From assembly GCF_041103235.1 (NCBI RefSeq), contig NZ_JBGCUN010000001.1, positions 620,001 through 684,000 of the forward strand: DNA of 64,000 bases. Reading direction: 5' to 3'. The stretch's first letter is position 1. Each line of letters opens with the position of its first letter. The stretch comes from Yoonia sp. R2331. Lineage in GTDB: Bacteria > Pseudomonadota > Alphaproteobacteria > Rhodobacterales > Rhodobacteraceae. Position numbers and translations under genes: made by a program. The notes under the pieces are model-generated. The model searched no databases and was not told where the DNA came from. It saw only the letters and a program-made list of their open reading frames with translations. Shown here one piece after another: positions 25,468 through 34,033 of this stretch.

Positions 25468-26718
25468 GTGAGACCACTCAACATCACTATCCTTGCGATC
25501 CAGCTGGCCTGTGTGGGCCTGCTCTGGATTCCGGTGCTGCAATTGGGCGGCACCCGCATCGAAGTGTCCAACCTTGCCTCTCTGATCGTGATTGGGTCGA
25601 TGCCGCTTTATGCGATCCCCTATCTGCGGTTTCCGCCGGTGATTGCGCTGCTTTATGTGGCACTCTTTGGGCTTTTTGCGGCCTTCGCCCTGCACGGAGG
25701 CGAGGGGATCTCGCGTCTGGTCATGGCGTTTGTGTCGACAACAGCGGCGCTGGCACTGGCAAACCTGCGCGGTGTTACGCAAGCCACCATCGCCCGATCC
25801 ATCGTCATCGCCTATCCGATTTTCTGGGTGTTTCTGTGGCTCTCGGCGCAATTGGCGGGGCAGGACTTGCTGGGTGGTGCGCTGAATTACATGCAATCGC
25901 TCAACCGGACGGTCTTTGTGTTTCAGGTGCTGCGCCCGACCTTCAACGCCTATGTGGCCTCGGGTGACATCACCTATGTTGCCAGCACGATCAACGGGCT
26001 GTCGGGTGCGTTTTATCTGTTCTTTATGCTGGGCCTTGCGTGTTGGCGCTGTGGCTGGGGCCCCAAGGTTGTCTGCATCAGCGCCTTTGTGACCATCTTC
26101 GTGCTGTTTTCCAGCTCCAGCGTGCTGCCGATGGCGCTGATCTGCATTCTTGCGGCTATTGTCTGGATCACGCGGGCGCGGTCGAAATTCGTACCCCTCC
26201 TTGTGGTCGGCCTCTGTGTTGTCGCACTTGTGCTGCTGTCAGGTGATCTTTTTGCCTATCTGGCTTTGAACATCGCCAACGACGAAAACAGCCGGGCGGC
26301 GCGGGTTGCGCAGTATCTGGGAAGTATCGACCTGATCGACGCAAGCCTCGGCTTCGGCCACGGCTACCTGAGTATCGACGGCAACAACATCCACAACTTT
26401 CTGCTGTTTGCGACAGTCAGCGGCGGGATTGTGCTGGGGCTGATCGTGCTGGCCGTGATGGTGATGGTGGGCTGGATGTCGGCCACTGCCGGGTTGCGCT
26501 ATCTGCGGGATGCTGAGTGGCAGGACCTCGCGATCGCGGGGCTGATGCTGTACTTTCTGATCCGGCTGCTGGCCGGTGGGGCAGGGGGGATGCCCGCAGG
26601 CCCCGGTGCCGTGGCGATGGGGCTGGCGCATATGATCGCGGCCAACCGGGCGCCCCGCCCCGCCGCGCGGGCGGTCAGAAATCGACCGTCACGCCTGGCA
26701 GGTTCAACTCTCGGATAA
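25468..26718 (+). CDS. Multi-spanning membrane protein, O-antigen ligase/polymerase-like
   Basis: 416 residues from a GTG at 25468 with only a weak upstream site. Ten or more hydrophobic spans with few polar loops; the longest loop (about 250-310, ANDENSRAARVAQYLGSIDLIDASLGFGHGYLSIDGNNIHNFLLFATVSGG) carries an Arg-rich start and the GxGxG...NxxHNFLL pattern typical of Wzy/WaaL polysaccharide polymerases and ligases. No other glycan gene is nearby, so it is an isolated copy. Its last 44 bp overlap the 3' end of mipZ on the opposite strand. Exact product unknown. Confidence 0.7.
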   Translation: MRPLNITILAIQLACVGLLWIPVLQLGGTRIEVSNLASLIVIGSMPLYAIPYLRFPPVIALLYVALFGLFAAFALHGGEGISRLVMAFVSTTAALALANLRGVTQATIARSIVIAYPIFWVFLWLSAQLAGQDLLGGALNYMQSLNRTVFVFQVLRPTFNAYVASGDITYVASTINGLSGAFYLFFMLGLACWRCGWGPKVVCISAFVTIFVLFSSSSVLPMALICILAAIVWITRARSKFVPLLVVGLCVVALVLLSGDLFAYLALNIANDENSRAARVAQYLGSIDLIDASLGFGHGYLSIDGNNIHNFLLFATVSGGIVLGLIVLAVMVMVGWMSATAGLRYLRDAEWQDLAIAGLMLYFLIRLLAGGAGGMPAGPGAVAMGLAHMIAANRAPRPAARAVRNRPSRLAGSTLG

Positions 26719-27484
26719 GCTCGCGCAATTCATTCCGTGCCGCCACGTTCGAGATGTTCAGCCCCTTCACGCCGATATCGCGCAGATCAAGCAGGGTCAG
26801 ACCGCGCGGGAATAGCTCTCTGAAAATCACCCGCTCGTTAAAGCCGGGTGCCGTGCGGAACCCGATCCGTTTCGCCAGCTTGGCAATGACGCGGGCCATC
26901 TTTTCCTTGTTCACCATCGCCTGCGCGCCCATCCGGTTGCGCACCACGATCCAGTCAATCGGGGTCAGCCCCGCCTGTGCGCGCAACTGCCGCGCGTTCC
27001 AGACCATCTCGGAATAGACACTTGGCCCGGTGATGTTTTCGGCATCACTGTCCACATGCGCCAACAGGTCAAAGTCGATAAAGCTATCGTTCAGCGGCGT
27101 GATCAGCGTGTCGGCCAGCGAATGCGCGACCTGGCTCAGCCTTGTGTGGCTGCCGGGGCAGTCAATCAGGATGAAATCGCAATCAGGCTCCAACCCCGCC
27201 ACCGCCATGCTTAGCCGGTGGTCATAGACGTTCACACCGGGATCAAGGCTGTTCTTGTCGATCTCGGGCAGGTCCACATAGTCCGGCGTTGGCAGGTCCA
27301 GCCCTTCCTTTTGGCAAAACGTCCGCCGGTTGTGGATATAGCGGCCCATGGTCTTTTGCCGCAGGTCCAGATCCAGCGTGCCAACCTTGTGGCCCATCCG
27401 CGCCAGCGCCGTTGCCACATGCATCGCCACGGTCGATTTGCCCGCGCCGCCCTTTTCGTTGCCCACGACGATGATATGCGCCAC
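26675..27484 (-). CDS. mipZ: Division-plane positioning ATPase MipZ (ParA family)
   Basis: 269 residues from a GTG at 27484 (AAGGGG upstream). Deviant Walker A KGGAGKSTVAMHVATAL, then DLDLRQKTMGRYIHNR, Walker B ILIDCPGSHTRLSQVAHS and TPLNDSFIDFDLLAHVD, which is diagnostic for MipZ over ParA. In alphaproteobacteria it forms a gradient from ParB-marked poles and blocks FtsZ away from mid-cell. Single gene; overlaps the convergent polymerase-like gene by 44 bp. Confidence 0.93.
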   Translation of the reverse strand: MAHIIVVGNEKGGAGKSTVAMHVATALARMGHKVGTLDLDLRQKTMGRYIHNRRTFCQKEGLDLPTPDYVDLPEIDKNSLDPGVNVYDHRLSMAVAGLEPDCDFILIDCPGSHTRLSQVAHSLADTLITPLNDSFIDFDLLAHVDSDAENITGPSVYSEMVWNARQLRAQAGLTPIDWIVVRNRMGAQAMVNKEKMARVIAKLAKRIGFRTAPGFNERVIFRELFPRGLTLLDLRDIGVKGLNISNVAARNELRELIRELNLPGVTVDF

Positions 27485-27787
27485 TGCTTTGCCCCTTATC
27501 GGATTTTTTGCCACTATATGTTGGGCTGACGGACAGGGAAAGCGGATGCGACACCCCGCCCGCTCTTTTTTCGCGGACCTTGACTTCGCAGCCACAAAGG
27601 GCCATCTGACCCGCAACCGGGATGCGCCCTGCCGCGTGAGCAGAGCGATCAAATTCGCCAGGCGCCCCGATCACAGGTTCCCAAAATCACGCAGGGGGTC
27701 CGACGCCAGCGTGGCGTCACCACTGCAACGGGCGCAGCCGCGCCCATGAACCCATTTGCGCGGGCGCGTCCCGCCGGAAAGAACGAC

Positions 27788-29110
27788 ATGGACTTTGATA
27801 TGCTGGGCCTCGCGCCCCGTCTTGTGGCGAAACTTGCCGAACAAGGCATTACTGACCCAACCCCGATCCAAAAACAGGCCATCCCGCATGCGATGCAGGG
27901 CCGCGACGTCATGGGCCTCGCCCAGACCGGCACCGGCAAAACCGCCGCTTTCGGCCTGCCAATGATCGACGCGCTCATCAAGGCGGGCACCAAACCCGCC
28001 CCCAAAACCGCACGCGGGCTGATCCTTGCCCCCACCCGCGAACTGGCCAAACAGATCGCCGATAACCTCACCGCCTATACCAAGGGCAGCCACCTGAAAG
28101 TGGCCCTGGTCGTCGGCGGCGCCGGCATCGTCGCCCAGACCAAGCGGCTTCAGGGCGGCGTTGACCTTTTGGTCGCAACCCCCGGTCGCCTGATTGACCT
28201 GCTTGATCGCAAGGCCGTGCGCCTGAATGAAACTATCTATCTGGTGCTGGATGAGGCGGATCAGATGCTCGACATGGGCTTCATCCATGCCCTGCGCCAG
28301 ATCGCGCCGTTGCTGGCGGCCGACCGCCAAACCATGATGTTTTCGGCCACCATGCCGAAACTGATGAACGAACTGGCGGATACCTACCTCAAGAACCCCG
28401 TCCGCGTGCAAGTCAACCCGCCGGGACAGGCCGTCAAGAAAATCGAACAATCGGTGCACTTCGTGGCCCAGGCTGCAAAATTCGATCTGTTGGTTGAACT
28501 GCTCGACGCCCACCGGGACGAGATCGCGATCGTCTTTGGCCGTACCAAACACGGCTGCGAGAAAATCTATCGTCAGCTCGACAAGAAAGGCTTTGCCGCC
28601 GCCTCAATCCACGGCAACAAAAGCCAGGGCCAGCGAGAACGCGCCCTTGCGTCGTTCAAAACCGGCCAAGTCCGGGTGCTGGTGGCAACCGATGTGGCCG
28701 CCCGTGGCCTCGACATCCCTGGCGTGGCCTTTGTCTATAACTACGACCTGCCGAATGTGGCCGAAAACTACGTCCACCGCATTGGCCGCACCGCGCGTGC
28801 CGGTGCCGATGGCAAGGCCGTCGCACTTGTGGCCCCCGATGAGATGATCGAACTGCAGGACATTGAAAAAGCGATGAAGGATACGATCCCCGTCGCCTCT
28901 GGCCGTCCGTGGGAAATCCAGCCCGGTCAGAAAAAGCGCCCCAATGGCGGCGGCGGTGGTCGTGGCCGTGGGCGCGGTGGCCCCGGCGGCGGTGGCGGCG
29001 GCAAGCCCAAGCAGCAGAACAAGCCCGGCCACACCAACGCCAAACCCGGCGGCGGTCAGCGGCGTCGCAGACGGCGCGGTGGCGGCGGTGGCGGTAGCAA
29101 AGCCGCGTAG
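27788..29110 (+). CDS. DEAD-box RNA helicase, RhlE-like, with RGG-rich tail
   Basis: 440 residues from the ATG at 27788 (GGAAAG upstream; an ATG at 27746 is in frame). Q motif TPIQKQAIP, motif I AQTGTGKT, Ia PTRELAKQ, II VLDEADQMLDMGF, III SATMP, IV FGRTKHG, V ATDVAARGLDIPG, VI HRIGRTARAG. After residue 375 the tail is a Gly/Arg-rich low-complexity segment that binds RNA nonspecifically. Unwinds RNA in ribosome assembly or decay. No obvious operon partners. Confidence 0.95.
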   Translation: MDFDMLGLAPRLVAKLAEQGITDPTPIQKQAIPHAMQGRDVMGLAQTGTGKTAAFGLPMIDALIKAGTKPAPKTARGLILAPTRELAKQIADNLTAYTKGSHLKVALVVGGAGIVAQTKRLQGGVDLLVATPGRLIDLLDRKAVRLNETIYLVLDEADQMLDMGFIHALRQIAPLLAADRQTMMFSATMPKLMNELADTYLKNPVRVQVNPPGQAVKKIEQSVHFVAQAAKFDLLVELLDAHRDEIAIVFGRTKHGCEKIYRQLDKKGFAAASIHGNKSQGQRERALASFKTGQVRVLVATDVAARGLDIPGVAFVYNYDLPNVAENYVHRIGRTARAGADGKAVALVAPDEMIELQDIEKAMKDTIPVASGRPWEIQPGQKKRPNGGGGGRGRGRGGPGGGGGGKPKQQNKPGHTNAKPGGGQRRRRRRGGGGGGSKAA

Positions 29111-29185
29111 GCCGGGACGAACCTCGCACCAAAACACCCCCGCCCTGCCACCTTGAGTAGGCCGGGGTTTACCCCGGCGCCTCGC

Positions 29186-29791
29186 TCAGAACATATGCGC
29201 TGAAATCACCACATCACCCCAACGGGCCTGCGGCGTCTCACCCGTCTCACTGCCCAAAACCCACGCCACCCCATCAAACCGTAGCGACGTCGGATGCACC
29301 TGCGCCCGGTCCGCATCCCGCGCGCGCAGCGTCACCTTGTTGCGCCCCCGCACAGCACGGGCAAGTGCCGCGGGCCGTGGGTCGTCCTGATCCAGCGGCG
29401 GGGCAGACAAACGAAACATCCCTGCCGTCTCGGCCATCACCTGCCGGACCGTTTCGGCCTGCGTTTCCAGTATCTTGCCCGCCGCGCGCTTGGCGGCGGT
29501 CTTCAACCCCAGCACATCCAGCGCCGGAATATCCGCCGTCAGGATCAGCGCCAACGCCTCGGCCTCTTCGGTGGTCAGCGCGGTCAGCTGACTGCGATAA
29601 TCAAACCCCAGCTCGATCCCGCCGCCGGTTCCCTGATGCGCGATCACCGGCAATCCGGCCTCTGTCATCGCATCCAGATCACGCAGCACGGTACGCGGCG
29701 AGACTTCGAGTTCCTCGGCCAAAGTGGCGGAGGTCATCCGCCCCCGGTTCTGCAACAGCAGCAAAATCTGCAATAATCGTGCACCGCGCAT
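29186..29791 (-). CDS. YafY-type HTH transcriptional regulator
   Basis: 201 residues from the ATG at 29791. N-terminal HTH (RGARLLQILLLLQNRGRMTSATLAEELEVSPRTVLRDLDAMTEAGLPV) of the DeoR/YafY kind, with the typical wing GTGGGIELGFDYRSQLTALTTEEAEAL; the C-terminal WYL-like part is short and divergent. Divergently transcribed from an SRPBCC gene across a perfect inverted repeat that starts 11 bp before its own start codon, so it probably represses itself and the SRPBCC-DUF pair. Confidence 0.88.
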   Translation of the reverse strand: MRGARLLQILLLLQNRGRMTSATLAEELEVSPRTVLRDLDAMTEAGLPVIAHQGTGGGIELGFDYRSQLTALTTEEAEALALILTADIPALDVLGLKTAAKRAAGKILETQAETVRQVMAETAGMFRLSAPPLDQDDPRPAALARAVRGRNKVTLRARDADRAQVHPTSLRFDGVAWVLGSETGETPQARWGDVVISAHMF

Positions 29792-29801
29792 CGCACATTC
29801 C

Positions 29802-29824
29802 AATATGACAGTAGGTGTCATATT
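29802..29824. promoter_or_regulatory. Operator of the YafY-type regulator
   Basis: Perfect 9-bp inverted repeat AATATGACA-N5-TGTCATATT in the 70-bp divergent intergenic region. TGACA-N5-TGTCA is plausible as the binding site of this HTH family. Confidence 0.65.
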
Positions 29825-29861
29825 TAGGCGGCTACCTGTTCCCAAAGTCAATGAGGAACCC

Positions 29862-30293
29862 ATGCCGCACTTTCAAACATCTCGCCTGATAACCGCCCCC
29901 GTTGATCGGGTCTGGGCCATTCTGACCAACCGCAGCCTTCTGGCGAACGGTGATTTCGGGATAACCCGCCTTGATGGCCCCGCCGCCACGATCGCCACCG
30001 GCCAACGCATCGCGCTTTACAGCGAGGTCGCAGGCAACCGCGCCTTCAAGCTGCGCGTCGTGCAGGCCGATGGCCGCCGGATGATCTGGCGCGGCGGCAT
30101 GCCGCTTGGCCTGTTCACCGGCACCCGTCAGTTTGACCTCACGCCCGAGGCGGATGGCACAAGGTTTGACATGGCCGAGACCTTCACCGGCCCGATGTCC
30201 GGGCTTATCCTCAAATCCATGCCCGACCTGACCCCGTCTTTTGAAACCTTCGCCGCCGCACTGGCGCGCCACGCAACGAAAGAAATCGCATGA
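29862..30293 (+). CDS. SRPBCC (START-like) domain protein
   Basis: 143 residues; start at 29862 after AGGAA. Pattern of the ligand-binding SRPBCC/polyketide-cyclase fold: TSRLITAPVDRVWAILTN at the N-terminus, FKLRVVQADGRRMIWRGGMPLGLFTGTRQFDLTPEADGTRF, ending with MPDLTPSFETFAAALARHA. Binds hydrophobic ligands; no catalytic residue evident. Under the YafY operator and coupled by ATGA to the next gene. Confidence 0.85.
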   Translation: MPHFQTSRLITAPVDRVWAILTNRSLLANGDFGITRLDGPAATIATGQRIALYSEVAGNRAFKLRVVQADGRRMIWRGGMPLGLFTGTRQFDLTPEADGTRFDMAETFTGPMSGLILKSMPDLTPSFETFAAALARHATKEIA

Positions 30294-30715
30294 ACACCGT
30301 CACCTATGGCACCGGCACCCCCGATGATCCCTGGCTGTTGAAAACCCCGCCCGGCACATCCGAGTTTCAGGCCTGGCGGGACGAGGCCCGCGATCCCCCC
30401 GCGCTGGTGGTGCAGGTCGGCAAGACGCAGCTCAGCTACAACCTCGCAGCGCTGACCGACGCCCCCGCCATGCTCGCCGCGCACGGCGATTGGATGCCGC
30501 TTGGCAACGCCGACGAAGGCAAGCCCACCAAGCCCGGCACGTTCGAGGATTGGGCGCGGTCAGCAGGTAATCCGGCGGGCGGTTACTACGGCCTCCGCAA
30601 AGGCTATCGCGGGCGCTTTGCCAATTACGTCGGTCCCGTGCTCGAGGTGCTGGGTCTGGCAGAGTTGGAACACGCCCCCCGCAACAACCGCATTCGGGCG
30701 CGAGGGCAGGGTTAA
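30290..30715 (+). CDS. Conserved uncharacterised protein (DUF6855-like)
   Basis: 141 residues. Features DPWLLKTPPGTSEFQAWRDE, PPALVVQVGKTQLSYNL, HGDWMPLGNADEGKPTKPGTFEDWARS and GYYGLRKGYRGRFANYVGPVLEVLGLAELEHAPRNNRIRA, a pattern I recall from a widespread small family (I believe DUF6855). Soluble, no signal. Starts inside the SRPBCC stop (ATGA), so the two are co-regulated. Function unknown. Confidence 0.75.
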   Translation: MNTVTYGTGTPDDPWLLKTPPGTSEFQAWRDEARDPPALVVQVGKTQLSYNLAALTDAPAMLAAHGDWMPLGNADEGKPTKPGTFEDWARSAGNPAGGYYGLRKGYRGRFANYVGPVLEVLGLAELEHAPRNNRIRARGQG

Positions 30716-30769
30716 CAGATTCTGAAAAACGGGCGGATCGGGTTAACGTAAGATGAACAATTGGAGTGT

Positions 30770-30806
30770 CGCACAGCCTGACCGGCCCGCAGCGGGCGGC
30801 TGTGCG
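30770..30806. other. Strong intergenic hairpin
   Basis: CGCACAGCC pairs with GGCTGTGCG (9 bp), enclosing an inner GCCCG-CAG-CGGGC stem. It lies 55 bp after the DUF gene stop. No T-run follows, so it is either a weak terminator or part of a structured RNA. Part of the 326-bp gap 30716-31041. Confidence 0.5.
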
Positions 30807-30895
30807 GTGTCCGGGTGAGGGAGGCAATGCCGGTGCATCGTTGTGGATGACACCCCTGGGCGATCCTTAATGGTGAACACCGCTTAGGACTTTGC

Positions 30896-30939
30896 TGTGT
30901 ATGGCTTGTGCATGGTTTGTGCATCGGACGTGTATGCCG
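30896..30939. repeat. Four-unit 11-bp phased repeat in a convergent intergenic region
   Basis: Units start at 30896, 30907, 30918 and 30929: TGTGTATGGCT, TGTGCATGGTT, TGTGCATCGGA, CGTGTATGCCG. The YGTGYAT(G/C) core recurs exactly every 11 bp, about one helical turn. Both neighbouring genes end towards this region, so it is not an ordinary promoter array; it could belong to an unannotated RNA or be a protein-binding array. Confidence 0.6.
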
Positions 30940-30974
30940 GGCCGCACCGTTAACCCGCCAGTGCGGTGCCCACG

Positions 30975-31002
30975 AAAAACGCCGCCCCAATCGGGACGGC
31001 GT
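30975..31002 (-). terminator. Terminator of rplS-rpmE
   Basis: Stem ACGCCG/CGGCGT extended by CCC/GGG across one mismatch, then TTTTT on the minus strand, 40 bp after the rpmE stop. Confidence 0.8.
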
Positions 31003-31041
31003 ATCTAGTGTCGGGTAGGCAGTCTGCCCACCGGCGCGGTC

Positions 31042-31263
31042 TTAGAAGCCCAGACCGGCGTACTTGTTCTTGAACTTCGACACACGGCCACCGGCATCCA
31101 TCAGACGGGTGTTACCACCGGTCCAGGCAGGGTGGACAGAGGGGTCAATATCCAGCGACATCTGGTCGCCTTCTTTGCCCCATGTGGACTTCATCTGAAC
31201 AATAGTGCCATCGGTCATCTTGACGTCGATGATGTGGTAGTCGGGGTGAATATCTTTTTTCAT
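31042..31263 (-). CDS. rpmE: 50S ribosomal protein L31
   Basis: 73 residues: [19 protein letters not shown] ... [11 protein letters not shown] ... [15 protein letters not shown]. No cysteines, so the zinc-free form. Twelve bp after rplS, followed by a terminator. Confidence 0.97.
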   Translation of the reverse strand: MKKDIHPDYHIIDVKMTDGTIVQMKSTWGKEGDQMSLDIDPSVHPAWTGGNTRLMDAGGRVSKFKNKYAGLGF

Positions 31264-31275
31264 CAGACAGTTACC

Positions 31276-31659
31276 TTATGCTTCGGCGCTCTTGGGCGCT
31301 TTGTAGTTGCTGACCTCTGCGATACGTGCGGACTTACCGCGACGGCTGCGGAGATAGTAAAGCTTCGCGCGGCGGACCTTGCCGCGACGCACGACGGTGA
31401 TGCTGTCGATGTTGGTGGAATGCAGCGGGAACACACGTTCCACGCCTTCACCAAAGGAAATCTTGCGCACCGTGAACGACCCGGCAATGCCGCTGCCATT
31501 CTTGCGGGCGATGCAGACGCCTTCGTAATTCTGAACCCGGGTCCGGGTGCCTTCGGTCACTTTGTAACCGACGCGGATTGTGTCACCCGCTTTGAAATCG
31601 GGGATGTCATTCCCCAGCGCAGCAACCTGCTCCGCTTCGAGTTGTGCAATCAGATCCAT
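31276..31659 (-). CDS. rplS: 50S ribosomal protein L19
   Basis: 127 residues from the ATG at 31659 with AAGGAG. Sequence [13 protein letters not shown] ... [36 protein letters not shown] ... [12 protein letters not shown] ... [26 protein letters not shown] is unambiguous. Sits at the 30S-50S interface. Separated from trmD by 251 bp, in which I see no gene and only a weak TTGACG hexamer (minus strand, 31767-31762). Confidence 0.97.
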   Translation of the reverse strand: MDLIAQLEAEQVAALGNDIPDFKAGDTIRVGYKVTEGTRTRVQNYEGVCIARKNGSGIAGSFTVRKISFGEGVERVFPLHSTNIDSITVVRRGKVRRAKLYYLRSRRGKSARIAEVSNYKAPKSAEA

Positions 31660-31910
31660 CTGATAGCTCCTTGATATAGCACGGGTTTTCCCGCAACGTG
31701 TCTCGTGCCGATCAGAGCTCTGTGTCGTTTTCCGGGTCCGCAATGCGCCCGCCAGAGATGCCGTCAACTTTCATTTGTCGGGCTGTCCGGCCTGTCTGGC
31801 GAGTGGACCCCAACGAAAGGGCGCTCGATCTCCAGCGGTTCCATAAACCCACGCCCGGAATCAGCAAGCCGACCGGGAACGGTGCCTTCTAGGCCCAATG
31901 GCCTATGTAA

Positions 31911-32720
31911 TCAAGGGGTTTTACCGTCCTTACGGGCCTGATAGGCGGCCCACAGATCGGGGCGTCTGTCGGCGGTGATCTTTTCTGACATTTTCTGCCG
32001 CCATGCGGCGATCTTGGCATGATTTCCAGAAAGCAGAACTTCAGGAATATCAAGACCTTGCCACGTGGCGGGCTTGGTGAATTGCGGATGTTCCAGCAGC
32101 CCGTCGCTAAAGCTTTCCTCGACCGCAGAGGCCTGATTGCCCAGCACGCCGGGCAACAACCGCACCGTCGCGTCCAGCATCGCCTGTGCTGCGATCTCTC
32201 CGCCGGTCAGGACAAAATCACCAAGGCTGACCTCCTGTATGCCAAAGTGGTGCAGCACCCGTTCGTCGACCCCTTCGAACCGACCGCAGAGCAGCGTGAC
32301 ACCATCCGCACGGGCCCAGTTCTGCGCCGTGGCCTGCGTAAACGGCGCGCCACGCGGTGACAGATAAACCAATGGACTCAAGCCCTTGGCCGCCGCCCGC
32401 GCCTCGGTGATGGCCGCCTCCAGCACATCAGCGCGCAGGACCATCCCGGCTCCACCACCTGCTGGCGTGTCGTCAACGTTGCGGTGTTTGCCGATGCCAT
32501 GACGGCGCAAGTCAAACGTCTGCAACTGCCACAGCCCATCCTGCAGCGCTTTGCCGGTCAGGCTGGCACCCAGAACACCTGGGAATGTTTCGGGGAAAAG
32601 CGTAATGATCTGCGCTGTCCAGGCGCCCGCAAGGTCGGGCGTGTCGGTCATCAGTTCGCGCGGTTGCAGCGACGGGCGGGCAGACAGCCGCCCGGCAGAT
32701 TTCGCTTTCTTTTCAGCCAT
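31911..32720 (-). CDS. trmD: tRNA (guanine-37-N1)-methyltransferase
   Basis: 269 residues. SPOUT-knot enzyme using SAM to make m1G37. Motifs: ITLFPETFPGVLG, HRNVDDTPAGGGAGMVLRADV, LLCGRFEGVDERV, EVSLGDFVLTGGEIAAQAMLDATVRLLPGVLGN, GLLEHPQFTKP. An extra basic N-terminal segment ([19 protein letters not shown]) precedes the usual start; it is kept because the ATG overlaps the upstream stop by 8 bp. An ATG at 32651 is an alternative. Confidence 0.96.
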   Translation of the reverse strand: MAEKKAKSAGRLSARPSLQPRELMTDTPDLAGAWTAQIITLFPETFPGVLGASLTGKALQDGLWQLQTFDLRRHGIGKHRNVDDTPAGGGAGMVLRADVLEAAITEARAAAKGLSPLVYLSPRGAPFTQATAQNWARADGVTLLCGRFEGVDERVLHHFGIQEVSLGDFVLTGGEIAAQAMLDATVRLLPGVLGNQASAVEESFSDGLLEHPQFTKPATWQGLDIPEVLLSGNHAKIAAWRQKMSEKITADRRPDLWAAYQARKDGKTP

Positions 32721-33516
32721 CTTTTGCCTTTCGCAGCATCCGATCCTTTTCGCGCTTCAGGGCAATCTTATCCTGCCCCGCGCGATTCATGGCCAGAAAC
32801 TCTTCTTTCAAATCAGCGCTTTGACCAACATTCGCGCGGCGCGCGGCGGGCAAGTCGGCGCGCACGTCATCTGGGATGTCCAGCAAATCAAGCAGGGCAG
32901 AGGCGGGGCCTTCGCGATGCTGGCCCACATCTTCCAGCCGGGCGAAATGCACGATGTCGATCCCAAGACGGGCGGCGATAGTCGCAGATTCTTCTGCCGG
33001 GTCGCGCAGGTTGGGAAAGCGATTGCGGAAAGCCTCAAAATCCTCGGCCAGATGGATTGACCGCAACAGATGCCCGTAAACGCTACTGATCCAGTCTTCA
33101 CGTTCGCGCAGGGTGTAGAAGAACTCGATCTGCACATCAGCGCCAAAGCGTTGGCGCAGTGCCGCGACAATCTGATGCCCAAGTGGAACGGCGGCGCGTT
33201 CATAGTCTTTGACCAATCGCCCAAAAAGGCGGCGATGTCCGGGCATTGCGCCGCTAAAGGTCTCTCGTGACAGTACAATCACCGGGTCGTCGGGGATGCT
33301 GACAAGAAACCGGTCCAAAGCAACGCGAAAGGCCCGTAACCGCCAAGGGTATGGTTTCTGGCCATAAATCCGCGCAGCAGAGCCTGCCTGCAGGAATGCC
33401 GCCTTGCCATAGAAGGTCACGAATGGGGCCAGCACATCGGCATTCTTGGCCATAAAGGTCTGCAGTGAACTGGTGCCGGTCTTGTGAAAGCCGGGGTGCA
33501 CGATGACACGCGTCAT
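32713..33516 (-). CDS. Sulfotransferase-like protein inserted between rimM and trmD
   Basis: 267 residues. The N-terminal [19 protein letters not shown] is the 5'-phosphosulfate-binding loop of PAPS-dependent sulfotransferases; a 3'-phosphate-binding Ser is probably in [10 protein letters not shown], and [20 protein letters not shown] fits the same fold. A C-terminal charged tail ([15 protein letters not shown]) ends it. Start overlaps the rimM stop (ATGA) and its stop overlaps trmD, so it is firmly within the translation operon. Acceptor unknown; it has no apparent tie to tRNA work. Confidence 0.78.
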   Translation of the reverse strand: MTRVIVHPGFHKTGTSSLQTFMAKNADVLAPFVTFYGKAAFLQAGSAARIYGQKPYPWRLRAFRVALDRFLVSIPDDPVIVLSRETFSGAMPGHRRLFGRLVKDYERAAVPLGHQIVAALRQRFGADVQIEFFYTLREREDWISSVYGHLLRSIHLAEDFEAFRNRFPNLRDPAEESATIAARLGIDIVHFARLEDVGQHREGPASALLDLLDIPDDVRADLPAARRANVGQSADLKEEFLAMNRAGQDKIALKREKDRMLRKAKDG

Positions 33517-34028
33517 GATGCCTCAAACAGACCATCAGGCGGGTCTGCGATGATCCGGCCTGCGGTCAGGTCGACCGTTGGGACGGCAGCTTGGGTAAAG
33601 GGCAAGAGCACGGTTTCAGATTGCCCCGGCACTGAGATCTCTAACAGGTCGCCCGCGCCGTGGTCCATCACGTTCTTGACGGTGCCAAGCGTTTGTCCGC
33701 CAGCATCAAGGACCAAAAGGCCAATCAAATCAGCGTAGTAATATTCGTCATCCGGCAGCGATGGCATCGCGTCGCGCGGGGCGTAAAGGGCCGTATTGCG
33801 CAGCGCGTCGGCGTCTTCTTTGGTAATGACGCCATCAATCCGGGCGGTGAACCCGTTCTTTGTCCGACCGGTCAGGACCAATTGGTTGAATGATTGGCCT
33901 GTTTCGGTGGTCAGCGGTGTATAGTCTGCGATCGCTTCTGGATCGGCGCAAAAGCTCTTGAGCCGCACTTCGCCGTGGACGCCAAAAGCGCCGCCGATAC
34001 TGCCCACGATGATCTGGTCGTCACGCAT
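33513..34028 (-). CDS. rimM: 16S rRNA processing protein RimM
   Basis: 171 residues from the ATG at 34028. RimM N-domain [21 protein letters not shown] and PRC-barrel [38 protein letters not shown] are diagnostic. Helps mature the 30S head. Five bp after the 46-residue small gene; ATGA overlap with the sulfotransferase-like gene. Confidence 0.96.
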   Translation of the reverse strand: MRDDQIIVGSIGGAFGVHGEVRLKSFCADPEAIADYTPLTTETGQSFNQLVLTGRTKNGFTARIDGVITKEDADALRNTALYAPRDAMPSLPDDEYYYADLIGLLVLDAGGQTLGTVKNVMDHGAGDLLEISVPGQSETVLLPFTQAAVPTVDLTAGRIIADPPDGLFEAS

Positions 34029-34033
34029 TGCGT

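Noticed and set aside
31660-31910. Leader regulatory RNA or gene between rplS and trmD
   Set aside because: Only a 6-bp TAGGCC/GGCCTA hairpin and a weak TTGACG were found; nothing supports a riboswitch or gene.
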